The notes: generated by a model from the sequence alone, not told the origin. A stretch of 64,000 bases of DNA from Chloroflexi bacterium HGW-Chloroflexi-6 (GCA_002840685.1 PHBU01000011.1:62001-126000); one strand, 5' to 3'; shown: positions 26,350 through 34,617, counted from the stretch's first letter. Program-made: numbers and translations.

Positions 26350-27255
26350 TTAGTTCAATTCCTGCAATTGCGGCACAAAGTTGAGCTTGGCAAGCAGCTC
26401 GTTGTATTCATCCTGTGTGAGCGGGCGGCCCTTGCCCGAAATCGCCACCAGGGCAGCTTCCATCATGTTTGTACCGAAGGAACGCCCTTCGAGCACAGGC
26501 GTGCCGGTCGCAAGGTACTTGATGCCAGCCTTGCGGAAAAATTCGGTATCTTCAGGGGTTGTGGTGTTGGTGAAAATCACCTTGCCCGGCAGTTCATTGG
26601 GCATGTGACGCTTGATGTAATGGCAATCCCCGGCGATGACGGTTGCCCAGCGGAACCACTTCTCGCCCTTCGGGTCGCGTTTTTCCTGCTTCTCGCCCAA
26701 CGGATAGATCCAGGCGTAGGGCAGGCGGCCCGCAATTGGCATCAACAGGGCGGCGAATGTCTTGAGTTGGCTTGATTTGCTCAGGATGATTGGCATCCCC
26801 AGCCCGAAGAGCAGGTCACCGTAGCGGGCTTCGTATCCGGCAGCCGGGAAGCAGGTGGTCATGCCCCAACGGTCGATGCCGACCGGCAGAAATACCTTGC
26901 GTCCAAGCCGGTTGATATAATCGCCGATCTTTTCATCGAGGAAAGATGCCGCGCGCGATTCGAGCGAATTCTTCAGACCGGTTCCATCCACCACGGGTGT
27001 CTTTTTTACATAGCGCACCATCGGCAGTACCGAATAGAACGGATACCACTTGCCATCGACAAGCGCGCCCAGGTCGCCACCGCCAACCCCGAAGGCATCC
27101 ACTTTCCCATCCAGTTCTTTATATTTCAGGGCTGCGGCTTCCATGTCGCCATCCGTGCCGATACGTTCGATGGATATTTCTTCCCCGAGCATGTTGATGG
27201 TGACGGCTTTGTTGCGTTTCGATGATCCAATGCTGATGCTGACGGCTCGCTTCAT
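26350..27255 (-). CDS. Quinate 5-dehydrogenase-like protein (function uncertain)
   Basis: 301 residues starting MKRAVSISIGSSKRNKAVTI, after AGGAG. The sequence resembles a family commonly labelled quinate 5-dehydrogenase in anaerobic bacteria, but I see no classical Rossmann GxGxxG; the segment DAFGVGGGDLGALVDGKWY is the closest. Other conserved-looking parts are KKTPVVDGTGLKNSLE and GKVIFTNTTTPEDTEFFRK. The enzymatic role is therefore not established from sequence. It starts 19 nt after the nrtR stop, so the NUDIX regulator and this gene form an operon, which hints at a link to NAD or a nucleotide-sugar ligand. Confidence 0.6.
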   Translation of the reverse strand: MKRAVSISIGSSKRNKAVTINMLGEEISIERIGTDGDMEAAALKYKELDGKVDAFGVGGGDLGALVDGKWYPFYSVLPMVRYVKKTPVVDGTGLKNSLESRAASFLDEKIGDYINRLGRKVFLPVGIDRWGMTTCFPAAGYEARYGDLLFGLGMPIILSKSSQLKTFAALLMPIAGRLPYAWIYPLGEKQEKRDPKGEKWFRWATVIAGDCHYIKRHMPNELPGKVIFTNTTTPEDTEFFRKAGIKYLATGTPVLEGRSFGTNMMEAALVAISGKGRPLTQDEYNELLAKLNFVPQLQELN

Positions 27256-27274
27256 AGGGAACTCCTGGGTTGGG

Positions 27275-27910
27275 TTAGGGAAACAATCTTCTTGCCTTGA
27301 CTTCGGCGACCGCATCAGGGCGGTAGCGATATAGTTGAGCGGGCCGGCCATCGCCAGAGCGCCGGTGCGGGGTGGCTTCGATGATCCCGGCTTCGAGAAT
27401 GCGGCGGCGGAAATTGCGCTTGTCCAATTTTTCGCCCAGGATGATCTCGTAGGTATGCTGTAATTCGCTCAGGGTAAATTCATCCGGCAGCAGTTCAAAG
27501 CCGACCGCACTGTATTCCAGTTTGTAGCGCAGCCGCCGCAGGGCATACGAGATCATCTCGGCGTGGTCATAGGCCAGGCCAGGCAGTTTGTCGAGCCGCT
27601 GCCATTGCATGTTCTCGAGTTGGGCACCGCGCGCGTCGAGCGGGATCAGGGCAAAATAAACCACGCTGACCGCGCGTTCTGCCGGGATCCTATCCGGGTC
27701 GCCATAGGTATAGAGTTGTTCAAGATAAATTTCAGGGGAGTGAGCCAGGCGCGAAAAAGCGCCCAGAGCCGCCGACTCGAGTGATTCGTCCGCCCCCACG
27801 CTTTTTTCTGGCAAAGCCCAGGTTTTCTCAGCCTTTGGGGCGAGCAAAACCTGCAAAGCATCTTCGCATAGGCTGAAAATCACAACGTTGACGTTCAAGT
27901 TTATCGGCAT
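27275..27910 (-). CDS. nrtR: NrtR-type NUDIX-domain transcriptional regulator
   Basis: 211 residues. The N-terminal NUDIX-like domain (VVIFSLCEDALQVLLAP, WALPEKSVGADESLESAALG) lacks a full GX5EX7REUXEEXGU box, as in regulators that bind ADP-ribose or NAD derivatives but do not hydrolyse them. The C-terminal winged helix carries the NrtR hallmark (FTLSELQHTYEIILGE, LDKRNFRRRILEAG, GRPAQLYRYRP). Start ATG at 27910; a GTG directly before it at 27913 is also possible, since TATAAT ends 7 nt upstream of that GTG. The family represses NAD biosynthesis or sugar-use genes. Confidence 0.85.
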   Translation of the reverse strand: MPINLNVNVVIFSLCEDALQVLLAPKAEKTWALPEKSVGADESLESAALGAFSRLAHSPEIYLEQLYTYGDPDRIPAERAVSVVYFALIPLDARGAQLENMQWQRLDKLPGLAYDHAEMISYALRRLRYKLEYSAVGFELLPDEFTLSELQHTYEIILGEKLDKRNFRRRILEAGIIEATPHRRSGDGRPAQLYRYRPDAVAEVKARRLFP

Positions 27911-27920
27911 CACAAGCTTT

Positions 27921-27926
27921 ATTATA
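27921..27926 (-). promoter_or_regulatory. -10 box just before nrtR (leaderless candidate)
   Basis: TATAAT on the minus strand ends 7 nt before GTG 27913 and 10 nt before ATG 27910. No ribosome binding site lies between. The mRNA would have essentially no leader. Confidence 0.5.
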
Positions 27927-27992
27927 CTCCGGCGTGCCGGGGTTCTCCCTGAAAATATCGTTTATAGCCGTTCAGGCTTAGCCGTGTTCTTA

Positions 27993-28022
27993 CTCCGCCC
28001 GGAGGCTTGTTTCCGGGCGGAG
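27993..28022. terminator. GC-rich hairpin after the NeuB-type gene
   Basis: CTCCGCCCGGA pairs with TCCGGGCGGAG (11 bp, 8-nt loop). The T run (CTTTTTCTT) is on the plus-strand side, so it terminates plus-strand transcripts best. It still marks the 3' boundary of the minus-strand glycan operon. Confidence 0.55.
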
Positions 28023-28045
28023 CTTTTTCTTCGCCAATCACTCGA

Positions 28046-29113
28046 CTACGCGCCTAAATCCGTCCAGCGCAGTTCTTTGCCCATCGGCATATCGGCCAGG
28101 ACTTTCGTACCGAGTACATTTTCGATCTGGTCGGGCTTGATCGCGCCAGGGGTGGCGGGCCGCAGCACATCGATCATCTCGCGCGTGAAGGTTTCACCGG
28201 CTTTGATCTCGCGGGCAGCGCGCAGGCAGCGGCGCTGAACAACCTGGGTATCCATCTCGTTGCCGACGATGAATTTATCGGCCGAGCCGAGCGCGCGCTC
28301 GAGCAGGCGGGTTTCAGCCACCATGTGCGCCCAGTCCGCCGGGTTCAGGGCAAACTTGTGATCGGGGCCTTCACGGTCGTTGCTGTCGGTGAAGTGGCGT
28401 TCGACCAGGCGCGCGCCGAGCGTGACTGCGCCAAGCACGGTCGCATTGCCATGGGTATGGTCGGAGAGACCCAGAACTACCTCCGGGAACATGGCGGCGT
28501 AGGTTTTGAGCACGTTCAGGTTGATAAAATCATAGTTCTCGGGGCTGGCGGTGTAGTTGGTGTTGCACTGCATAACGCACAACTGCTTGTTGATCTTCAG
28601 AATGGCGTGAACTGCCTTCTGCACTTCGCCGATATTGGATGCGCCGGTGGCGATGATCATCGGCTTGCCCTTGGAGGCCATATGCTCCAGCGCTTCGATC
28701 CAATCGATTTCGCCGGAGCCAACCTTGAAGGCCGGGATGTAGGGGTTGACGTGTTCGATCGAGTCGTAGTCATAGGGCGAGGTGAAAAAGTCAATTCCAA
28801 CCCGGTCGCACTCTTCCTTCAAAAGCGGAGTCCAGTTCCACGAGACCGAGGCTTCGCTGTAAACCTGCGTGACCGACTTTTTCCATTGGGCCTGGTGGCT
28901 GACCTGGGCGTTCATGTGCGTAAAACCATACTCCGAAACGATCTTGGGAGCCTGGAAGTGCTGGAATTTGGCCGCATCGGCCCCGGCTTCTTTCGCAAGC
29001 CGGATCAGCAGTTTCGCCCTATCCAGGTCGCCGTCGTGGTTGGCGGCAATATCGGCGATGAAGTAGGTCGGGTGGTTGGAGCCAACGATGTGAGATCCAA
29101 TTTTGAATTCCAT
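28046..29113 (-). CDS. NeuB-family nonulosonic acid (sialic-acid-like) synthase
   Basis: 355 residues. A TIM barrel condenses phosphoenolpyruvate with a six-carbon amino sugar: YFIADIAANHDGDLDRAKLL at the start, DFFTSPYDYDSIEHV, KVGSGEIDWIEALEH, LGLSDHTHGNATVLGAV and LVERHFTDSNDREGPDHKFA. A C-terminal SAF (antifreeze-like) domain follows (RRCLRAAREIKAGETFTREM). Whether the product is neuraminic, legionaminic or pseudaminic acid cannot be told from sequence. GGAGG precedes the ATG. It ends the operon that also encodes a PseB-type dehydratase; a LegB-type dehydratase is in the second cluster. CMP-sugar synthetase and N-acetyltransferase genes are not in the window. Confidence 0.88.
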   Translation of the reverse strand: MEFKIGSHIVGSNHPTYFIADIAANHDGDLDRAKLLIRLAKEAGADAAKFQHFQAPKIVSEYGFTHMNAQVSHQAQWKKSVTQVYSEASVSWNWTPLLKEECDRVGIDFFTSPYDYDSIEHVNPYIPAFKVGSGEIDWIEALEHMASKGKPMIIATGASNIGEVQKAVHAILKINKQLCVMQCNTNYTASPENYDFINLNVLKTYAAMFPEVVLGLSDHTHGNATVLGAVTLGARLVERHFTDSNDREGPDHKFALNPADWAHMVAETRLLERALGSADKFIVGNEMDTQVVQRRCLRAAREIKAGETFTREMIDVLRPATPGAIKPDQIENVLGTKVLADMPMGKELRWTDLGA

Positions 29114-29131
29114 AGGTTCCTCCGTTTTTAT

Positions 29132-29219
29132 GTGTCACGCGAGGGCCTTATTTACCCGAAACAATCTCCCGTTAAACTGGAGACCGCCACGCGCCACAGA
29201 ACGGCGCTCGCGGTGACAC
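29132..29219. repeat. Long inverted repeat between the NeuB-type and reductase genes
   Basis: GTGTCACGCGAG at 29132-29143 is the complement, with one bulge, of CTCGCGGTGACAC at 29207-29219. The 63-nt centre has smaller pairing parts. The ends resemble the GTGTCA..GCGAG dispersed repeats known in Chloroflexota genomes. Confidence 0.45.
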
Positions 29220-30136
29220 TAAACCTGTTGATAACTGCGCATTTTCTGTGGATAACCCTGTTGAAGCTGGGTATAAAACTGCTCGATCCCGGTGGATACG
29301 CCGGGGATGGATTGCCCCAGGTCTGTGGATAACTTGTGGATAGACAACCGCAAATTATGGGAACGCCTGGCTTTTAAGCCGGATTCGTCGACAGATTTGG
29401 GGATTACCAAGGCTGGATCGAATCCAAACTGACGGGCGATGCGCTGCCCGAAATCGTACTTGCTGAGCGCCTCCGACCCGACCACGTGATACAGCCCCGA
29501 AAGGCCTTTGTCCAACATCCGAACCAGGGTCGCGGCCAGGTCTCCGACGAAGAGCGGGCAGAAATAAACATCAGTGAACCCGTTGCATTGCTCCCCGGCC
29601 GCGAGTTTGTTGTAGAAAAACTCGGACAGGGAACGCGTCCCGGAAAGACTCCAGCCGAAGAAGTTGACGCGTGCCACAATGGCCCGCGCATCGGCTGCAA
29701 GCACCATCTGCTCGCCAAACAATTTGGTCTGGGCATAGGTCGAGAGCGGATTGGGGATGTCTGCTTCGGTATAAATTCCGGGTTTGGTGCCGTCAAAAAC
29801 CGCATCGGTCGAAATGTGAACGAAACGGATGCCGGCCCTGGCAGAGCATCCGGCCAATATGCCGGGAAGCTCCCCGTTCAAGTAGCGGGCGCCCTGGGGG
29901 TCAGATTCGCACGAGTCAACGTTGGCGTTGGCAGCAGTGTGGATAACCGCGTCGGGTTTGACCGTCTCGATTAAACGCGAGAACAGCCCCGGTTCGGTCA
30001 GGTCCGCGCGGATCAGTTCAAAGGGCGTTCTGGCCAGTTTACTGCGGTCCAGGCCAACGATGGTGTGAGTCCCAATCTCCATCAAAGAGAGATTGAGGCC
30101 GAGAAGGCCGGAAGCGCCGGTGATAAGGATTTTCAT
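29219..30136 (-). CDS. RmlD-like NAD(P)-dependent sugar reductase
   Basis: 305 residues, short-chain dehydrogenase of the dTDP-4-dehydrorhamnose reductase family. GASGLLGLNLSLMEIG is the cofactor loop, HISTDAVFDG holds the catalytic Ser/Thr, and YAQTKLFGEQ the Tyr-x-x-x-Lys. It reduces a keto-sugar nucleotide, probably the product of the upstream dehydratase. Its ATG directly abuts the TAG of the PseB-type gene (no gap), with GGAAGG upstream, so translation is coupled. The 3' end of the gene is unusually rich in DnaA-box-like words. Confidence 0.85.
   Translation of the reverse strand: MKILITGASGLLGLNLSLMEIGTHTIVGLDRSKLARTPFELIRADLTEPGLFSRLIETVKPDAVIHTAANANVDSCESDPQGARYLNGELPGILAGCSARAGIRFVHISTDAVFDGTKPGIYTEADIPNPLSTYAQTKLFGEQMVLAADARAIVARVNFFGWSLSGTRSLSEFFYNKLAAGEQCNGFTDVYFCPLFVGDLAATLVRMLDKGLSGLYHVVGSEALSKYDFGQRIARQFGFDPALVIPKSVDESGLKARRSHNLRLSIHKLSTDLGQSIPGVSTGIEQFYTQLQQGYPQKMRSYQQV
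29226..29343 (-). other. Cluster of DnaA-box-like 9-mers
   Basis: On the minus strand TTATCCACA occurs exactly at 29247-29255 and 29324-29332. One-mismatch copies lie at 29226-29234 and 29335-29343. A further exact copy is near 29938-29946 in the same gene. All lie in coding sequence and point the same way. Confidence 0.5.
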
Positions 30137-31147
30137 CTATCCTTCCAGAGTTCCGTTGACAAAATCGGCTTCAAACGGGGCAATATATTTTTTGATACCT
30201 TCGACATCCAGCCATTCGGTGTTGTTGTCGCTGGTGTACGAAAAACCTTCAGGCAGGGGCTTGCCTTTGTCTTTCCACGAGTAGCCGAACCAGGTGGCTT
30301 CGGCGGGCTGGACCACGTACATTTTATCGAGCTCGATGGCGTGGCGGGCTTCGTCAGCGGAAAGCAAATCTTCGTGCAATTTTTCGCCGGGACGAATGCC
30401 GATGATCTCGATCTGGGCCTCGGGGGCGATGGCGCGCGCCAGGTCAACCACTTTTGTGCTCGGGATCTTGGGCACAAAAACTTCGCCGCCTTCCATTTGT
30501 TCGATGCAGGTAATGACGAAGTGCACGCCCTGTTCGAGCGAGAGCCAGAAACGGGTCATGCGCTCATCGGTGACGGTGATCTTGCCGCTGGCGCGCTGTT
30601 TGAGAAAGAGCGGCACGATCGAGCCGCGCGAACCGACCACGTTGCCGTAGCGCACGCACGAATAGCGTGTGGCGGTGCCGGCGGCGTAGGCATTGCTTTG
30701 AATGACCAGTTTTTCAGCGACAAGTTTGGTGCCGCCATAGAGATTGGCCGGGCTGACGGCTTTGTCGGTGCTGAGGGCCAGAACCTTGCCCACACCCGCA
30801 TCGAGCGCCGCTTCGATGACGTTGCTGGTGCCGATGATATTGGTTTTGATGGCTTCCATCGGGTTGTATTCGCAGGCCGGGACCTGCTTGAGCGCGGCGG
30901 CATGGACAACAATATCGACCCCGTGCATTGCGCGCACCAGGCGTTCACGGTCGCGGACATCACCGATGAAGTAGCGCAAGCGAGGGTCGTTATAACCAGC
31001 CACGCGCATTTCGTGCTGTTTGAGTTCATCGCGGCTGAAGATGATGACCTTTTTTGGGTTCTTTTCAGCCAGCAAAATTTTGGTGAATTTCTTGCCGAAC
31101 GAGCCTGTGCCGCCGGTGATGAGGATGACTTTGTTTGTCCAGTCCAT
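30137..31147 (-). CDS. pseB: PseB-type UDP-GlcNAc 4,6-dehydratase (inverting)
   Basis: 336 residues. TGGTGSFGKKFTKILL binds NADP. VHAAALKQVPACEYNP, then LALSTDKAVSPANLYGGTK, is the signature of PseB/FlaA1-type dehydratases with inverted C5 configuration. It should convert UDP-N-acetylglucosamine to UDP-2-acetamido-2,6-dideoxy-L-arabino-hexos-4-ulose, first step of pseudaminic acid and some other deoxysugar routes. C-terminal GIRPGEKLHEDLLSADEAR also fits. AAGGAG precedes the ATG. The usual second enzyme PseC is not nearby; the RmlD-like reductase follows directly, so the product could be a deoxy-amino sugar rather than pseudaminic acid. Confidence 0.85.
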   Translation of the reverse strand: MDWTNKVILITGGTGSFGKKFTKILLAEKNPKKVIIFSRDELKQHEMRVAGYNDPRLRYFIGDVRDRERLVRAMHGVDIVVHAAALKQVPACEYNPMEAIKTNIIGTSNVIEAALDAGVGKVLALSTDKAVSPANLYGGTKLVAEKLVIQSNAYAAGTATRYSCVRYGNVVGSRGSIVPLFLKQRASGKITVTDERMTRFWLSLEQGVHFVITCIEQMEGGEVFVPKIPSTKVVDLARAIAPEAQIEIIGIRPGEKLHEDLLSADEARHAIELDKMYVVQPAEATWFGYSWKDKGKPLPEGFSYTSDNNTEWLDVEGIKKYIAPFEADFVNGTLEG

Positions 31148-31166
31148 GAGTGCTCCTTGTTTTTTT

Positions 31167-31243
31167 TACCACGACGGCAACAACGGGGCACAACGGAGTA
31201 ATTCATGGGTTTCCATCGTGTTACTTTGTGCTCTTCGTGGTGA
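31167..31243. repeat. Imperfect palindromic dispersed repeat
   Basis: Outer arms TTACCACGA and TCGTGGTGA, inner arms around GGCACAAC/TTTGTGCTC. It fills the gap between a methyltransferase gene and pseB. It shares words with the repeat at 26268-26334. Confidence 0.5.
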
Positions 31244-31249
31244 AGGGTT

Positions 31250-32050
31250 CTATTTTATCGCCAAAAACAGTCCGGAATCTTTGGTGATTTCGATTGCGCC
31301 TTTGGTTTGTAATTCGGCGGTGAGTTCCTGCTCCAATTTATCAAAAATGGATTCAGGATTGTCTCCGTAAGTGGTTGATGATTTGAGATAGGCCATCAGC
31401 GGCGGGGTTTCGGTGATGCGCAACCCATCAGCATAGCGATGGAGTTCGATGGGGTTGAAAAAACCATCGAGTTGAGCCATACCATTTTCAAGTGTAAACG
31501 GATTTCTGAAAGCCTGTATATCCATCGTGGCGTCAAGTTGCTCAAACCAGCTCTGCATTTCTTTCAAATGGCCGGCTCCCGCTGTAGCGGCAACCAGCAC
31601 CCCACCCTTCTTGATCACCCGGCGAATTTCGGCCAGGGCTTTTGGCCGGTCGGGGATGTGGTACAGCATGAAATTGGCGATGACGATGTCGAAGGTTTCG
31701 TCCGGGTAGGGGATCTGCTGGGCGTCGATCTGCTCGAATTTGAATCCGCGCCCGAGAGTGACGAGGCTGCGCCAGGCCGAGTCGAGCATGCCAGCCGAGA
31801 AATCACTGAGGGTGACGCTCCAGCCGGCGGGAATCCGCTCGGGGCAGGTTGACCACAACGCGCCAGACCCGCAGCCCAACTCCAGCACTTTTGCTTCAGC
31901 GGGCAATGCTGACAGGATATCCCAGACCCACGGGAACCAGCCCTGCGGATTGGTGCTAAAATGCTCGTGAATCGCAATCCGCGCGTTCAGGTTGCCCGCG
32001 TCGCGGTATTGGTCGGTTTGGAGGTAGGTTTTGTCTGTAAATTTAGGCAT
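31250..32050 (-). CDS. SAM-dependent methyltransferase (class I)
   Basis: 266 residues. SAM motif VLELGCGSGALW, acidic VTLSDFSAGML, motif II EQIDAQQIPYPDETFDIVIA (a UbiE/methyltransferase-11 pattern) and YHIPDRPKALAEIRRVIKKGG. The start at 32050 (MPKFTDKTYLQ) was chosen by homology; no clear ribosome binding site. It lies inside the glycan operon and may O- or N-methylate a sugar; the acceptor is unknown. Confidence 0.8.
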   Translation of the reverse strand: MPKFTDKTYLQTDQYRDAGNLNARIAIHEHFSTNPQGWFPWVWDILSALPAEAKVLELGCGSGALWSTCPERIPAGWSVTLSDFSAGMLDSAWRSLVTLGRGFKFEQIDAQQIPYPDETFDIVIANFMLYHIPDRPKALAEIRRVIKKGGVLVAATAGAGHLKEMQSWFEQLDATMDIQAFRNPFTLENGMAQLDGFFNPIELHRYADGLRITETPPLMAYLKSSTTYGDNPESIFDKLEQELTAELQTKGAIEITKDSGLFLAIK

Positions 32051-32065
32051 AGGTTTTGAAAACCA

Positions 32066-32103
32066 GAAAGTGGAAAGTAGAGAATGCAAACTTTCTACTT
32101 TTT
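32066..32103. repeat. Short hairpin repeat (copy 1)
   Basis: GAAAGTGGAAAGTAG faces CTTTCTACTTTTT across a short loop. The same words occur at 37228-37271 between wzm and wzt. It lies between two genes of the glycan operon and could stabilise or partly terminate the transcript. Confidence 0.45.
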
Positions 32104-32916
32104 AATCACAATCATTGGATACTGCCCGTTTTCGGCAAAAAACTTCGGAAACACACCTTCCAGCCAGAAAACGAAGCGCAGGAACAATCCGCCGCCAAAT
32201 TTGGGATGCACGAACCAGCGTAAGAGCCGGGTCGAAAGGCTGCGCCACGGGCGGACTTCGATCGACATCTTGCTGCCGATCTCGCGTCTGAGCCATTCGG
32301 GGGTCAGCTTGGCGATGAAGGTGCCTTCCGGGTCGGCTTCATTGAGCCAATCCTTCTTCTTCTTCGCGCCCTTGCCCGATAGACGGCGCATCAGTCCGAT
32401 CAGCGGCTCGGCCATACGGATCAGCAGGGGTTCGTGCCAGCCGTTGACGATGACTCCCGTCCGGGCGGGAGCGAGCACACGGTAGAGTTCGCCATAGGCT
32501 TTGGGGTGTTCTTCCAGCGCCAGGTGATGGATGGCGTGCATCGAGACTTCGCCGTCGAAGGCATCCGTTTTGAAAGGCAGGTTGGCCAGGTCGCCAACCA
32601 CAAACAAACCGTGTTCGCCGATCCGCTCGCGGGCTTCGCGCAGGGCCTGGATCGAAATATCCAGGCAGACGCGCTTCTGGTAACCCTTGGAGTAGCTCAG
32701 GTAGTCATCGTACTGGACGGGGCCCGAACCGGCGTCCAGCAGCAGCTTGCCCGTCGGGATCAGTCCACCGTTGACGCGCAGGCGGGTCTTGTGGATGTAT
32801 TCCGCCGAGACGGGGCGCAGATCTTCGTAGCGGGCGTTCTGATAGTTGCCGTCCGCTTCCTGCTGCCAGCCGATCTCGTCGTAGAACTCGCGTACTTTTT
32901 GTTTGGTATCAGTCAT
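32095..32916 (-). CDS. SAM-dependent methyltransferase (class I), second copy type
   Basis: 273 residues, unlike its neighbour in detail. SAM motif KLLLDAGSGPVQYDDYL, then VCLDISIQALREAR, VGDLANLPFKTDAFDGEVSM and HHLALEEHPKAYGELYRVL. The last ~90 residues (GAKKKKDWLNEADPEGTFIA, TPEWLRREIGSKMSIEVRPW) are basic and may touch the membrane. AAAGG precedes the ATG. Member of the glycan operon; acceptor unknown. Confidence 0.8.
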   Translation of the reverse strand: MTDTKQKVREFYDEIGWQQEADGNYQNARYEDLRPVSAEYIHKTRLRVNGGLIPTGKLLLDAGSGPVQYDDYLSYSKGYQKRVCLDISIQALREARERIGEHGLFVVGDLANLPFKTDAFDGEVSMHAIHHLALEEHPKAYGELYRVLAPARTGVIVNGWHEPLLIRMAEPLIGLMRRLSGKGAKKKKDWLNEADPEGTFIAKLTPEWLRREIGSKMSIEVRPWRSLSTRLLRWFVHPKFGGGLFLRFVFWLEGVFPKFFAENGQYPMIVIKK

Positions 32917-32926
32917 AATGCCTTTC

Positions 32927-32955
32927 GTAGGGGCGAAGCAATGCTTCGCCCCTAC
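32927..32955. repeat. 29-bp near-perfect palindromic repeat
   Basis: GTAGGGGCGAAGCA and TGCTTCGCCCCTAC are exact complements around a single A. This word is a widespread intergenic palindrome in Chloroflexota and Cyanobacteria genomes. It lies 10 nt upstream of the methyltransferase start, including part of its leader. Confidence 0.75.
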
Positions 32956-32967
32956 CCATATAATGGT

Positions 32968-34617
32968 TTACCATTTCACCGGTTCCCCGGCCAAATAATC
33001 AAACGCCTTGCCAAATTCAGCCCGGCCTTCGTCGGAGAGCACCCGGCTCAGGGGCCAGGCTTCAAGATCCTGCCAGAACTTCATCAGCCGCCAGGGGAAG
33101 GCGATCGGGAAATCGAAGAAAAAGCGATAGGCATAGTTCCAGGCCGCTTCAACCTGTTCCTGTTTCAGACGGTGAACGGGCAAATCGGCCAGCAGGGTAT
33201 CGAGCAGGCCGAAATACTCGTTGTAAGTGGCCGGCTCGTAAGTAAAACCGCGCCCGCGATAATGGGTCTGCCCGGCCAGGATGACCGGCACATTGCGCAT
33301 CGCCATTTCCATGCCAACTGTGGTGGTGTAGGCCAGCCCCAGACCGGCGATTTCCATCAGATCGTAGGTGTTGATCTTCTCGTCCGCGCGGATGATGTGC
33401 AAATGCTGCGGCCTGTTCGGGACAGCACGCTCGATCACGCCCAGCATCGATGGGCCCTTCATCAGGCGCTCGCCAGGGTGGATGCGCACCACCAACTGCA
33501 CATCGGTTCGCTTCGCGAAATACTGGACCGTTTTCTCGATCCACTCGGCCATCGAGGCAGTGAAAATATTGCGGCCGAGCGTCAGGCTGTCGCCGAGCAC
33601 ATTGGTTGCCAGCAAAACGATCGGGCGTTCGTCGAGTTCCAGATCGGTGCGTAGCTGCTCGCCGCCGACCGAGGCCACATCCTGCCAGAAACGCGTCCCT
33701 TTGCCGTATTTCTTGGCACTGGTGCGCGCATCCTCCAGCCCGGCGATCTGCTCGCGCTCGGTCTCGGTCAATGGGATTTTGCCCTTCGCCGCCCACAGTC
33801 CGTCCGTGTTCTGGCGCATGACAATCTCGTTTTGCGAGAGCCAGATCTGCTCGCGCTGATCGTTGAACTCATACGTGACCGTCATCAGATCGAGATGGCG
33901 CGCCACCTGGTAGAAAATACCCAACTCGGTGACAAGCCCGTTCGGGACAAGCACCGTTTCGGGGCGCTGATCCTGCAACAGACGCAGCGCTGCCAAAGCA
34001 GCCTGCCCGTTGCGGACCACCCTTAGCCTGTACAGATCAGAGTCCCGGTTGAAATCCTCCACCTGGAGGGTGTACATCGTATCGAAAGCGGAGGCCGCTT
34101 CGACGGCCTCATCCAACCACTCCAAGGGCTGAGCGGAGGGCTGAACGCTCTTCGTGAAGTCCGCAGTCGAAGCCCCGCTCTGTTGAACCGCCCTTCGACT
34201 ACGCTGGGGAACGCTCCGCTCAGGGCTTGTATCGAGCAGAGAGACAACATTCACCAGCCCCTTGAGCGGCTTCAAAACCCGGCGCGTGTACAAATCCTGA
34301 CGGCGCAGGTCGAAGCCGTTGATTTCCTTGTCCCAATCGCCGTAGGGCAAATAAGCGATGGTGACCTCATGCCCCATCCCACGCAGGGCCAGCCCAATGA
34401 TGGCCGCCTGCTCGACCCAATAATGCAAGGTCGCAAACAGGACGATCTTCCTGCCCTTCGGCGCTTTTTCTGCAAACGGACGCGTTTGCTCAACCGCCGC
34501 CGGAAGAGCCTTCTCCAGTTGCGACAGGTTGTAACGCGTTCGAGGCCGCACCGGACGAATGGCATCGTACAGGTCGGCGGTATAGGGGATTTTGGCGAGG
34601 ATATCTTTGATGGTCAT
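32968..34617 (-). CDS. Capsule polysaccharide biosynthesis-type protein (KpsS/CDP-glycerol transferase-like fold)
   Basis: 549 residues. GRKIVLFATLHYWVEQAAII starts a GT-B-like N-domain. The C-domain has RPIVLLATNVLGDSLTLGR, VRIHPGERL and EIAGLGLAYTTTVGMEMAMR, the pattern of capsule synthesis/CDP-glycerol-type transferases (H-P-x-E and a Thr/Ser-rich Glu motif). Probably peripheral to the membrane and acting on a polysaccharide or lipid-linked glycan. Residues about 129-165 (SPERSVPQRSRRAVQQSG to VQPSAQPLEW) do not fit the fold and are encoded by a degenerate inverted repeat, so they look inserted. No ribosome binding site is seen before the ATG. A 91-bp copy of its 5' end lies upstream beyond a DUF3800 gene. 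Confidence 0.75.
   Translation of the reverse strand: MTIKDILAKIPYTADLYDAIRPVRPRTRYNLSQLEKALPAAVEQTRPFAEKAPKGRKIVLFATLHYWVEQAAIIGLALRGMGHEVTIAYLPYGDWDKEINGFDLRRQDLYTRRVLKPLKGLVNVVSLLDTSPERSVPQRSRRAVQQSGASTADFTKSVQPSAQPLEWLDEAVEAASAFDTMYTLQVEDFNRDSDLYRLRVVRNGQAALAALRLLQDQRPETVLVPNGLVTELGIFYQVARHLDLMTVTYEFNDQREQIWLSQNEIVMRQNTDGLWAAKGKIPLTETEREQIAGLEDARTSAKKYGKGTRFWQDVASVGGEQLRTDLELDERPIVLLATNVLGDSLTLGRNIFTASMAEWIEKTVQYFAKRTDVQLVVRIHPGERLMKGPSMLGVIERAVPNRPQHLHIIRADEKINTYDLMEIAGLGLAYTTTVGMEMAMRNVPVILAGQTHYRGRGFTYEPATYNEYFGLLDTLLADLPVHRLKQEQVEAAWNYAYRFFFDFPIAFPWRLMKFWQDLEAWPLSRVLSDEGRAEFGKAFDYLAGEPVKW
34122..34232. repeat. Degenerate inverted repeat inserted in frame in the capsule gene
   Basis: The segment CCCTTCGACTACGCT...CTCCGCTCAGGGCTTG on the right is the rough reverse complement of CAAGGGCTGAGCGGAGG...CGCAGTCGAAGCCC on the left. 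These are the words of a common dispersed repeat (CCCTGAGCG.AG..TAGTCGAAGGG). It adds about 37 codons to the protein without breaking the frame. Confidence 0.6.
34513..34603. repeat. Direct repeat, intact copy (5' end of the capsule gene)
   Basis: About 91 bp starting CTCCAGTTGCGACAGGTTGT, coding for the first ~30 residues of the capsule-type protein on the minus strand. It matches 35385-35475 with about 6-7 differences. Confidence 0.85.

Noticed and set aside
29226..29343. Possible replication origin
   Set aside because: There is no AT-rich unwinding region, no dnaA/dnaN or rpmH neighbour, and the boxes are within a coding gene.
33149..33796. 215-codon frame on the minus strand within the capsule gene
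   Set aside because: It is in another frame of a clear gene and has no independent features.
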